Of a stretch of DNA of 64,000 bases, positions 52,812 through 60,288 are shown one piece after another. Source of the DNA: Metasolibacillus fluoroglycofenilyticus (GTDB taxonomy: Bacteria; Bacillota; Bacilli; Bacillales_A; Planococcaceae). A program made the position numbers and the translations under genes. The notes below the pieces were generated by a model. It saw nothing but the letters and a program-made list of their open reading frames with translations. It searched no databases and had not been told where the DNA came from. How positions within the stretch are numbered: the first letter of the stretch is position 1; every line of letters begins with the position of its first letter. The stretch is taken from NCBI RefSeq assembly GCF_003049645.1, contig NZ_PYWK01000001.1, positions 620,001 through 684,000 on the forward strand, written 5' to 3'.

Positions 52812-54982
52812 TGCCAGCAAATTTTAGTACAGAGCAAATGAATAATAATCATGAAAATGTAGATACTAACATATCGAACGAAGCTTTACTTGAAGAGATT
52901 AGTAAGCCTGAATATTATAATAATCGCGAGTTAAGTTGGCTAGCATTTAATGAACGTGTACTAGAAGAAGCAGAAGATATTACGAATCCACTACTTGAAC
53001 GTTTAAAATTTTTAGCCATTTTTAGTTCTAACTTGGATGAGTTTTTTATGGTGCGTGTAGCAGGTCTGCAAGATCAAGTAAGAGCAGGTTTTCATAAGGC
53101 AGAGAATAAATCTGGTTTAACACCTAAAGAGCAATTAACAAAAATTGCCGAGCGTACACAGGCATTGGTTCGTCGTCAAATGGAAGTGTATCGCCACCTA
53201 ATTGATGAGCTGCTGTCGAAAGAAAATGTTTTTATTCGCGATTTAAAGTTATTGACTAATGAGCAAAAGAAATACATTCATGAGCTATTCGAAGAAACGA
53301 TTTTCCCTGTACTGACACCAGTTGCAGTAGATGCTTATCGTCCTTTTCCAACTCTTTTAGGTCGTACACAAAACCTGCTTGTTATGCTAGAAAATAACAA
53401 TGATACAGAGTTGGAGCATTTCGATAAAGTTGCCATCGTTCAAGTGCCATCTGTGTTAGAACGTGTTATTCAGGTACCTAGCAATAATGGTGAGACGGTG
53501 TATGTCTTGCTTGAAGATGTGATTATGAGCCAAATTGATAAGCTGTTCTATGGCTACAAAGTGAAATCCTCACAGGCTTTCCGTTTAACTCGTAATGCGG
53601 ATTTAACGATTCACGAAGAAGGCGCACAAGACTTATTGGTGGAAATCGAAAAAGAGTTGAAGAAGCGCAAGTGGGGCGTTGGAAGCCGTCTAGAAGTTCG
53701 AGATGGTGAAATGGCTGACGATGTGCTTGAATATTTATTAGAGGAATTTGAAATCGAAGAATCTGACGTATTTAAAATTGACGGACCACTTGATTTAACA
53801 TTTATGTTTTCCTTTGTTAAAGCTATTTCTGAGGGGCGCGAACATTTAATGTACGAAAGCTTTATTCCACAGCCACCACAAGATTTAAGCTCCGAGGAGA
53901 ATTTATTCGAAAAGGCTCTAGTGCAAGATTTATTTTTCCATCATCCGTATGAATCATTTGTGCCGATTGTTGATTTTATTACAGAAGCAGCGAATGACCC
54001 ATCCGTTCTAGCAATTAAACAAACATTGTATCGAGTAAGTGGAAACTCTCCAGTTATTCAAGCGTTGAAGCAGGCCGCAGAAAACGGCAAGCAGGTAACA
54101 GTTTTAGTAGAGTTAAAAGCTCGCTTTGATGAGGAAAATAATGTGCATTGGGCAAAGTTACTTGAGCAGGCAGGCTGCTTAGTTATTTATGGGATGAATA
54201 ATTTAAAAACCCATTCTAAAATTACATTGGTTGTGCGCAGACGACTTGGGAAAATTGAGCGCTTTGTGCATTTAGGAACAGGAAACTACAATGACGCAAC
54301 AGCTAAAATTTATACGGATATGGGCATTATTACATCGCATAAAGAATTCGGTATTGATGCAACGAACTTCTTTAATTATTTAAGCGGTTATACGGAAAAG
54401 CCACAATTCCATCATTTAGTTGTATCGCCTTATGATATTCGAGATGAATTTATTAAGTTAATTGATGAGGAAATCCGCAGTCATAAAAAGTACGGCAATG
54501 GCTCTATAAAAGCGAAAATGAATTCATTAACAGATAAGGACTTAATGGTAAAGCTTTATGAGGCTTCAATAGCGGGAGTGAAAATTGAGTTAATTATTCG
54601 TGGTATTTGCTGCTTGCGTCCAGGAATAAAAGGTGTGAGCGAAAATATTTGCGTAACGAGTATTGTCGGACGCTTTTTAGAGCATTCACGCATTTTTTGG
54701 TTCCATCACAACGGGGAAAACAAACTATTTTTATCGTCTGCAGATATGATGACGCGCAATATGGTGAATCGTGTAGAAATTTTATTCCCAATTTATTCAA
54801 TGGATATTAAACAACGCATTATGGATATTATGGACTTGCAATTAGAAGATAATCAAAAGGCGCGTATTCAAGATGCAAATGGCAAATATCATTATAAAGA
54901 AGGATATACGGGCGTAGAGCGCATTAACAGTCAGGAGCTATTTTTAAAAGAAGCGATTGGTACAGTCAAACTTGAGGAATAG
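52811..54982 (+). CDS. ppk: Polyphosphate kinase 1
   Basis: The 723-residue enzyme has the Ppk1 domains in order: N-terminal domain with YYNNRELSWLAFNERVLEEA, head domain, and two phospholipase-D-like C-terminal domains. The phosphorylated His is in NNLKTHSKITLVVRR and the second conserved His in FLEHSRIFWFHH. It makes polyphosphate reversibly from ATP. ATG at 52811 is chosen because AAGGG lies about 12 nt before it and it overlaps the ppx stop; the GTG at 52799 is too close to that site. Confidence 0.95.
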   Translation: MPANFSTEQMNNNHENVDTNISNEALLEEISKPEYYNNRELSWLAFNERVLEEAEDITNPLLERLKFLAIFSSNLDEFFMVRVAGLQDQVRAGFHKAENKSGLTPKEQLTKIAERTQALVRRQMEVYRHLIDELLSKENVFIRDLKLLTNEQKKYIHELFEETIFPVLTPVAVDAYRPFPTLLGRTQNLLVMLENNNDTELEHFDKVAIVQVPSVLERVIQVPSNNGETVYVLLEDVIMSQIDKLFYGYKVKSSQAFRLTRNADLTIHEEGAQDLLVEIEKELKKRKWGVGSRLEVRDGEMADDVLEYLLEEFEIEESDVFKIDGPLDLTFMFSFVKAISEGREHLMYESFIPQPPQDLSSEENLFEKALVQDLFFHHPYESFVPIVDFITEAANDPSVLAIKQTLYRVSGNSPVIQALKQAAENGKQVTVLVELKARFDEENNVHWAKLLEQAGCLVIYGMNNLKTHSKITLVVRRRLGKIERFVHLGTGNYNDATAKIYTDMGIITSHKEFGIDATNFFNYLSGYTEKPQFHHLVVSPYDIRDEFIKLIDEEIRSHKKYGNGSIKAKMNSLTDKDLMVKLYEASIAGVKIELIIRGICCLRPGIKGVSENICVTSIVGRFLEHSRIFWFHHNGENKLFLSSADMMTRNMVNRVEILFPIYSMDIKQRIMDIMDLQLEDNQKARIQDANGKYHYKEGYTGVERINSQELFLKEAIGTVKLEE

Positions 54983-55024
54983 GCAGACGCGAAATAACAT
55001 TTGTCTGGAGGATTCGAGAACAAC

Positions 55025-56668
55025 ATGATGAAGCAGAATATGAGCAATTTGCTCGAAAGAATTATTCAACTAAATCCATTTGATGCAATTGTAGTTTTAC
55101 AATATACTGAGCAACAATATGTTGTTCAGTGTGCGAATTGTAAAGCAGTCCATTTATTTAATTGTTCATTTAACGAGGGAATGGATGCCGAGCAGTTTTT
55201 TCATCAAATAAATTGGCCTGAAGTAAAGCAGTTCATTTTACAAAATGACCAAGAAATAAAAAGAATTAGAATTGATGATGCAGAAATAGCGGTTGTATTA
55301 CAAACAATTATAGAGCAAGACGAGGAATACATTGTTGTTATTATGCGCTCTTTAGTTGCATCACCGATTATAGATGAACAAAGTTTGCATATTATGGGCT
55401 CAGCCTATTACGATGAATTAACAGAGCTTTACAATCGACGTGCACTAAATAAGCAATGGACAGATGAAGATAATTTCAAAAAAACATCGAATATTGCATT
55501 ACTACTTGTGGATTTAGACCGCTTTAAAAAATTTAACGAATCTTTAGGCAAACAGCGCTCAGATCAATTATTATTTGAGGTTAGTGAACGCTTTAAAGGC
55601 TTGCGTAGTGAGTATTGTGAAGTGTTTCGACATAACGGGGATGAATTTGTAATCATTTTCCATTATGAAGAGTTAGATGAAGTAGAGACGATTGCATACA
55701 ATATTTTACAAAGTTTGCAAGAGCCGTTTATTGTAGATAATCAAGAATATTTTATTACTGCTTCAGTAGGAATCTCCTTAGCGACAATTGAAGAAAGAGA
55801 TTTAGATATATTGCTTCATCAAGCTGATCAAGCTTTGTTCTATATGAAGAATAATGGAAGAGGACATTATTGTTATTATAGTGAGGAATTAAATCATTAT
55901 TTCCCTAACGAAGCTCTAATGGAAGCCCATTTACACAGAGCAATTGAATTAAACGAATTTACGATTTATTTTCAGCCACAAGTGAATTTAGAAACAAATA
56001 AAATTGATAGCTTTGAAGCACTTATCCGCTGGAAAAATAGAAAATTTGGTATGGTATCACCAGCTCAATTTATTCCAATTGCTGAATCTTCTGGTCTGAT
56101 TATTAGTATTGGTGAGTGGGTTTTAGAACGCGTTTGCCGATATCAAAAAGAGTGGCGAGAGTGTGGCTTTAAACCGGTACGCATCGCTGTTAATATTTCA
56201 CCAAAGCAGTTCAAGCAAAAGGATTTTGTAAATCGCGTTGCAGCATTATTAACAGAGTATAATATTGAACCACGCTATTTAGAACTTGAAATTACGGAAA
56301 GCTCCATGTCAGATTTATATGAAACAACATCTATTTTACGTCGCTTAAAAGAGCTCGGTGTATATGTATCGGTTGATGACTTTGGTACAGGCTATTCATC
56401 GCTCAGCTATTTAAAGGAGTATCCAATCGATATTATCAAAATAGATCAGTCGTTTATTACAGATATTGAGAAGGATCAAAAAAATAAAGCGATTGTCGAA
56501 ACAATTATTTTATTAGCCCAAAACCTAGGGCTAGAAGTGATTGCTGAAGGCGTAGAGGAAACTGCACAGGAGCAATTTTTAAGGGAAAGCAACTGTCAAA
56601 AAGTACAGGGCTACTTGTACAATCGCCCATTACCAGCTGAGCAAATAGTGGAGCAATATTTTCACTAA
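55025..56668 (+). CDS. GGDEF-EAL protein, probable c-di-GMP phosphodiesterase
   Basis: ATG at 55025 is used, since TTG at 55001 overlaps the GGAGGA site. The 547-residue protein has a PAS-like N-terminal region (about 10-115), a GGDEF domain whose signature is altered to Asn204-Gly-Asp-Glu-Phe (NGDEF), and an EAL domain with Glu331-Ala-Leu, NISPKQF, LEITES, DDFGTGYSS, KIDQSFI, EGVE and QGYL. All EAL metal and catalytic motifs are intact, so c-di-GMP hydrolysis is likely, with the GGDEF part perhaps a GTP sensor. No membrane helix is present. It is 42 nt behind ppk and probably co-transcribed. Confidence 0.9.
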   Translation: MMKQNMSNLLERIIQLNPFDAIVVLQYTEQQYVVQCANCKAVHLFNCSFNEGMDAEQFFHQINWPEVKQFILQNDQEIKRIRIDDAEIAVVLQTIIEQDEEYIVVIMRSLVASPIIDEQSLHIMGSAYYDELTELYNRRALNKQWTDEDNFKKTSNIALLLVDLDRFKKFNESLGKQRSDQLLFEVSERFKGLRSEYCEVFRHNGDEFVIIFHYEELDEVETIAYNILQSLQEPFIVDNQEYFITASVGISLATIEERDLDILLHQADQALFYMKNNGRGHYCYYSEELNHYFPNEALMEAHLHRAIELNEFTIYFQPQVNLETNKIDSFEALIRWKNRKFGMVSPAQFIPIAESSGLIISIGEWVLERVCRYQKEWRECGFKPVRIAVNISPKQFKQKDFVNRVAALLTEYNIEPRYLELEITESSMSDLYETTSILRRLKELGVYVSVDDFGTGYSSLSYLKEYPIDIIKIDQSFITDIEKDQKNKAIVETIILLAQNLGLEVIAEGVEETAQEQFLRESNCQKVQGYLYNRPLPAEQIVEQYFH

Positions 56669-56692
56669 ACTGTTCAATTTAAAAGCAATAAC

Positions 56693-56737
56693 AAAGCTAG
56701 GCAGACAAATTTCAAATGAGATAGGCCTAGCTTTAAC
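56693..56737 (+). terminator. Terminator of the ppx-ppk-GGDEF/EAL transcript
   Basis: AAAGCTAGG (56693-56701) pairs with CCTAGCTTT (56726-56734) around a 24-nt loop; the U tract is short. Confidence 0.65.
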
Positions 56738-56782
56738 TTCTTTCAACACATGTATTCCGCAACGAGATAAAATCAATTTCAA

Positions 56783-57012
56783 TGTGTGTCCAAACACCCG
56801 CTATCAAAGAGGAACCAATCTAAGAACATTGCATACTAACATAACGACTAAGTGAGCAACATTATAACTAGCCTAAGTCCCGGCGGATGTCACAGATTTT
56901 GAAGAAAGGCTGCGTGATGCAGGTCAGTTAACTGTTGACATATGTCGAGGTGGTCTTCCACCAATTTAGCTCAAAAAATCTGAATAAGAGTTAGCTGAGG
57001 CATAATTGATAA
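56783..57012 (+). repeat. Repeat family 1, long copy R2 (about 230 bp)
   Basis: It aligns along its whole length with R1 (16437-16676): TGTGTCCAAACAC, GCATACTAACATAACGACTA, GCCTAAGTCCCGGCGGATGT, CACAGATTTTGAAGAAAGGC, GATGCAGGTCAGTTAACT and the end GAGTTAGCTGAGGCATAATT. The rest of this 463-bp gap has only the terminator and the fadH control region. Confidence 0.82.
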
Positions 57013-57088
57013 TTGCAGTATATTTTTGGATTTGCCCGTAGTAATATATAAGTAAGTGTAGCGAATAAATTTTTTGTTGCACAAAATA

Positions 57089-57106
57089 TGAATGATAATT
57101 CATTCA
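57089..57106 (+). promoter_or_regulatory. FadR operator before fadH
   Basis: TGAATGATAATTCATTCA has perfect 7-bp inverted arms (TGAATGA/TCATTCA) and matches the FadR box I recall from Bacillus (TGAATGAMTANTCATTCA) apart from one central position. FadR represses beta-oxidation genes, including fadH, until long-chain acyl-CoA is present. Confidence 0.85.
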
Positions 57107-57131
57107 TTATCTATTACAAGGGGGCGTATGT

Positions 57132-57899
57132 ATGTTACAGCATAAAACAATTATTATTACAGGTGGCTCTAGTGGGATGGGGCTAGCTATGGCAAAGCAA
57201 TTTGTACAAGATGGGGCAAATGTCATTATTACAGGACGAGATGTAGAGCGCTTAACAAAGGCAAAGGAAGAAATAAAAAGCTTTGGCGACACTATCGAAA
57301 TATTTCAAATGGATGTTCGCGAGCCGGAGCATGTGAAGGCAATGTTGTCCTTCTCAATTGAAAAATTTGGACAGGTAGATGGACTTGTTAATAATGCGGC
57401 GGGGAATTTTTTAGTGAGAGCTGAAAATTTATCACCAAATGGCTGGAAGGCAGTAATCGATATTGTATTAAATGGTACTTTTTATTGTTCCTCTGAGCTA
57501 GGTCGCTACTGGATTGAAAATAATATTAAAGGTTCCATTCTAAATATGGTTGCAACATACGCATGGGGAGCAGGTGCAGGGGTTATTCATTCCGCTGCTG
57601 CTAAAGCAGGTGTCTTATCATTGACGCGCTCTCTAGCAGTTGAATGGGGGGGACAATATGGCATTCGCGTAAATGCCATTGCCCCAGGACCAATTGAACG
57701 CACGGGTGGAGCTGATAAGCTTTGGGAATCGGAGGAGCAAGCACGACGTACAATTGAATCTGTACCATTAAAACGTCTTGGCACGCCAGAAGAAATTGCT
57801 AATTTAGCGACATTTATATTATCTGATAAAGCAGCGTACATGAACGGTGAATGTGTCACTTTAGATGGTGGCGCGTGGTTAAATCAATTTCCGTTTTAG
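57132..57899 (+). CDS. fadH: 2,4-dienoyl-CoA reductase (SDR type)
   Basis: The 255-residue enzyme has the NADPH motif TGGSSGMG, NNAAGNFL, NMVATYAWGAGAGVIHSAAAK with the Ser/Lys region, and the diagnostic APGPIERTGGADKLW. This is almost identical in pattern to B. subtilis FadH (YkuF). It reduces 2,4-dienoyl-CoA so that unsaturated fatty acids can enter beta-oxidation. The FadR box upstream fits this role. As in B. subtilis, darB and ccpC homologues lie close by. Confidence 0.94.
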   Translation: MLQHKTIIITGGSSGMGLAMAKQFVQDGANVIITGRDVERLTKAKEEIKSFGDTIEIFQMDVREPEHVKAMLSFSIEKFGQVDGLVNNAAGNFLVRAENLSPNGWKAVIDIVLNGTFYCSSELGRYWIENNIKGSILNMVATYAWGAGAGVIHSAAAKAGVLSLTRSLAVEWGGQYGIRVNAIAPGPIERTGGADKLWESEEQARRTIESVPLKRLGTPEEIANLATFILSDKAAYMNGECVTLDGGAWLNQFPF

Positions 57900-57989
57900 G
57901 TGAGAATTAACACTTTAGTCCTACTTTGAAAATTGAATAAATTTTAGCTGGATAAGCTCATACTAAATGAAACGAAAGGAGTGTTTCTG

Positions 57990-58232
57990 TTGGGCATGTG
58001 GCTTTATCCAGCTATTTTTGTCGGTGTACTCTTGCTTGCTTGGAGTTATTATGCAACGGTGCGTATTGCAAAAGAAACGGAAAGACAGTCTACTATTGAA
58101 GACACGCCAATAAATGAGGCAATAAAAGACCATCCATTTCTTTTAAATCCGATTATCGTTATGTATTTTATTATGAACCTGTTTCTAGGCATTATTATAT
58201 TTTATTACTGGGCAACTACTGGCTCTTACTGA
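57990..58232 (+). CDS. Small protein with two membrane helices, unknown
   Basis: TTG at 57990 lies 9 nt after GAAAGGAG; GTG at 57981 abuts that site. The product of about 80 residues has an N-terminal helix (WLYPAIFVGVLLLAWSYYA), a polar middle (RIAKETERQSTIEDTPINEA) and a C-terminal helix (VMYFIMNLFLGIIIFYYW). I do not recognise the family. It lies between fadH and darB and is followed by a terminator. Confidence 0.75.
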   Translation: MGMWLYPAIFVGVLLLAWSYYATVRIAKETERQSTIEDTPINEAIKDHPFLLNPIIVMYFIMNLFLGIIIFYYWATTGSY

Positions 58233-58234
58233 GG

Positions 58235-58283
58235 GGATGTCTGAAAAGCAACCTAACACGCTGCTTTTCAGACATCCTATTTT
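58235..58283 (+). terminator. Terminator after the small membrane protein gene
   Basis: GGATGTCTGAAAAGCA (58235-58250) pairs perfectly with TGCTTTTCAGACATCC (58262-58277); TATTTTT follows. Confidence 0.92.
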
Positions 58284-58392
58284 TACATGGCAACTTCTCC
58301 GACCTTCACATAGTCATAATGAAATAAAGTGTGATATGATAGTAGTAAGGGTGCGATTCTAGTGAAAGAACGCAAAAAGGAGTTATGATGTC

Positions 58393-58836
58393 ATGATTTC
58401 AATTAATAATAAAGCTATACTTGAGATGCCAATTGCTGAATTAGTCATTCCGGCGGAAAAGGTTGCGCATGTTCAAAGTGGCAACAGTGCAGAGCATGCC
58501 CTGTTAGTTTTGACAAAAACAGGTTATTCATCGGTGCCAGTGTTAGATGTGAAATACCGATTACAAGGTTTGCTTAGTACGAAAATGATTACAGAGGAAA
58601 TTTTGGGACTAGAGCGTATTGAATATGATCGACTTGGGTCAATTCGAGTAGAGGATGTCATGGATCAAGACGTTGCCTATTTAAAAATAACGGATACATT
58701 TCGACGAGCATTAGATTTAGTAATTAACCATGCTTTTCTATGTGTAATAGAGGAAGATGGGACATTTGCCGGCATTATGACGCGCCGAGTTATTTTAAAA
58801 CAATTAAAAAAACATATCTATTCAAGTGAAATATAG
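58393..58836 (+). CDS. darB: Cyclic di-AMP-binding CBS protein DarB (CbpB, YkuL)
   Basis: The 147-residue protein has two CBS motifs (about 20-80 and 90-145). Stretches such as KVAHVQSGNSAEHALLVLTKTG, YRLQGLLSTKMI, GLERIEYDRLG and RRVILKQLKKHI match B. subtilis DarB, which has the same length. DarB without c-di-AMP binds and activates Rel and pyruvate carboxylase. The ccpC gene follows, as in B. subtilis. ATG follows AAAGGAG by about 10 nt. Confidence 0.93.
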   Translation: MISINNKAILEMPIAELVIPAEKVAHVQSGNSAEHALLVLTKTGYSSVPVLDVKYRLQGLLSTKMITEEILGLERIEYDRLGSIRVEDVMDQDVAYLKITDTFRRALDLVINHAFLCVIEEDGTFAGIMTRRVILKQLKKHIYSSEI

Positions 58837-58846
58837 GCAGAAATCG

Positions 58847-58880
58847 GGGGTGTCGGGAGAGAAAGTTTTCCTGACACCCC
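58847..58880 (+). terminator. Terminator between darB and ccpC
   Basis: GGGGTGTCGGGA (58847-58858) pairs with TCCTGACACCCC (58869-58880, one G-U). The following sequence lacks a long U tract, so some read-through is possible. Confidence 0.7.
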
Positions 58881-58914
58881 CTATAAGTCTACTTAAAGAA
58901 TTAGGGGTGAAACG

Positions 58915-59802
58915 ATGACCGCGACGGAGGCTGAAATTATTAAAATATTAGCGGAGGAGCGCAATATGAGAAAAGCGGCAGAGCGTTTATTTTTAACGCA
59001 GCCAGCACTATCTCAAAGACTACAGTCGATTGAAAAAGATTGGGGCATACAGCTATTTTTGCGTTCTCCAAAAGGCTTATCCCCGACACCGGCTGGTGAG
59101 CTTGTTATTCAATATGCGATTGATTCAATTGCCAAGCGAGAGGAAATTTTCGAAATGATTCAGGCACTAAATTCGAAAGTCCATGGTACGTTAAAAATTG
59201 CTTGTGCATCTATTGTAGGGCAAAATTGGCTACCGAAAGTGTTGAAGGATTTTGTCACTCAATATCCAGATGCGAAAATTTCGTTAATGACAGGTTGGAG
59301 CTCAGAAATTGTGAAGGCACTTTATGAGGGCGAGGCACATGTTGGCATTGTACGGGGGCAAGTTGATTGGAAGGGCAAAAAACTGCATTTATTCCGGGAT
59401 ATGATGTATTTTGTGGATACTGAGATTACGAACTTAAAGGAAATTGAAACGACAGACCGCCCATTCATTCAATTTAAAAGTGACTCAAATTACTATCAGG
59501 AAATTCAGCAATGGTGGCAGCGACATTTTCATTCCAATCCCCGCCATCAAATTGTCGTCGACCAAATTGAAACATGCAAGCAAATGGTAATGAACGGTAT
59601 TGGTTACGCAATATTGCCATCCATTACACTGAATGGCGCGGAGCATATGAACAAAATGCCGTTAACAAATACAGAAAACGATTTAGGGCTAACACGAGAT
59701 ACATGGTTGATTGGCTATGAATCTTCCTTTGAGTTGCGCCAAGTAGCTGCATTTGTAGAAGTCGTGCAAGACCATGCAAGATGCTTATATGAATATAAGT
59801 GA
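58915..59802 (+). CDS. ccpC: LysR-family regulator CcpC
   Basis: The 295-residue protein has a LysR helix-turn-helix (NMRKAAERLFLTQPALSQRLQSIEKDWG) and an effector domain with IVGQNWLPKVLKDFV, KISLMTGWSSEIVKALYEG, RPFIQFKSDSNYYQEIQ and VDQIETCKQMVMNGIGYAILPS, which match CcpC. In Bacillus it represses citB and citZ in response to citrate and catabolite signals. Its position after darB is the conserved order. Confidence 0.93.
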   Translation: MTATEAEIIKILAEERNMRKAAERLFLTQPALSQRLQSIEKDWGIQLFLRSPKGLSPTPAGELVIQYAIDSIAKREEIFEMIQALNSKVHGTLKIACASIVGQNWLPKVLKDFVTQYPDAKISLMTGWSSEIVKALYEGEAHVGIVRGQVDWKGKKLHLFRDMMYFVDTEITNLKEIETTDRPFIQFKSDSNYYQEIQQWWQRHFHSNPRHQIVVDQIETCKQMVMNGIGYAILPSITLNGAEHMNKMPLTNTENDLGLTRDTWLIGYESSFELRQVAAFVEVVQDHARCLYEYK

Positions 59803-59806
59803 GAGA

Positions 59807-59849
59807 GCGTCCAAAATGCCGTGCAATAGCCAGCATTTTGGACGCTTTT
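59807..59849 (+). terminator. Terminator after ccpC
   Basis: GCGTCCAAAATGC (59807-59819) pairs perfectly with GCATTTTGGACGC (59833-59845), followed by TTTT. Confidence 0.92.
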
Positions 59850-59919
59850 AATGATGTTTTGATAAAATATGCGGTTAGTTTTCTTTGAACAGCGGCACTT
59901 TTTTAGGTCCAACGTAGCG

Positions 59920-60003
59920 ATTCGCTCATAAACTATGAAAATTCGCTCGTAAAACACTTAAATTTGCTCGTAAAACACTTAAATTCGCTCACAAAACTTC
60001 AAA
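59920..60003 (+). repeat. Tandem array, four 21-bp units
   Basis: Units start at 59920, 59941, 59962 and 59983, each like ATTCGCTCGTAAAACACTTAA, with the second and third differing at only one base. A fifth partial unit (ACTTGTTCGG) follows. The array stands in a 486-bp gap between ccpC and the next gene. TTCTTTGAACAGCGGCACTT just upstream (about 59881) resembles 51079-51095. Confidence 0.9.
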
Positions 60004-60037
60004 ACTTGTTCGGAAGCTGAATCAACACTTCTCGTAG

Positions 60038-60079
60038 CGTCCTAAAAGCCTTTCAGTAGCCGGCTTTTGGGACGTTTTT
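60038..60079 (+). terminator. Stand-alone terminator downstream of the tandem array
   Basis: CGTCCTAAAAGCC (60038-60050) pairs with GGCTTTTGGGACG (60062-60074, one G-U), followed by TTTTT. No gene lies between this and the ccpC terminator, so a short RNA covering the array is possible. Confidence 0.8.
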
Positions 60080-60288
60080 CATGATATTTTTTTGTGCTTC
60101 TACTTTTCCTCATGTAACAAAGTACTTCACCATTCGTCTAATAATATAAATACCAACTCGTTATTTTCATTATGAAAATGAAGCTTTTCTTAAGAATTTC
60201 TGAAAATTTCATAATAATTGGAACTAATGGGGTTTAAAAACGTATAATTATTGATAGTAACCAATGAATATGAAGAGGGGTTGAGCTT

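Noticed and set aside
57089..57112. Fur box reading of GATAAT..ATTATC before fadH
   Set aside because: The spacing is one base short of the Fur 19-mer, while the same bases form a perfect FadR palindrome that suits fadH.
59920..60003. CRISPR array
   Set aside because: The 21-bp units are directly adjacent with no unique spacers, and no cas genes are present.
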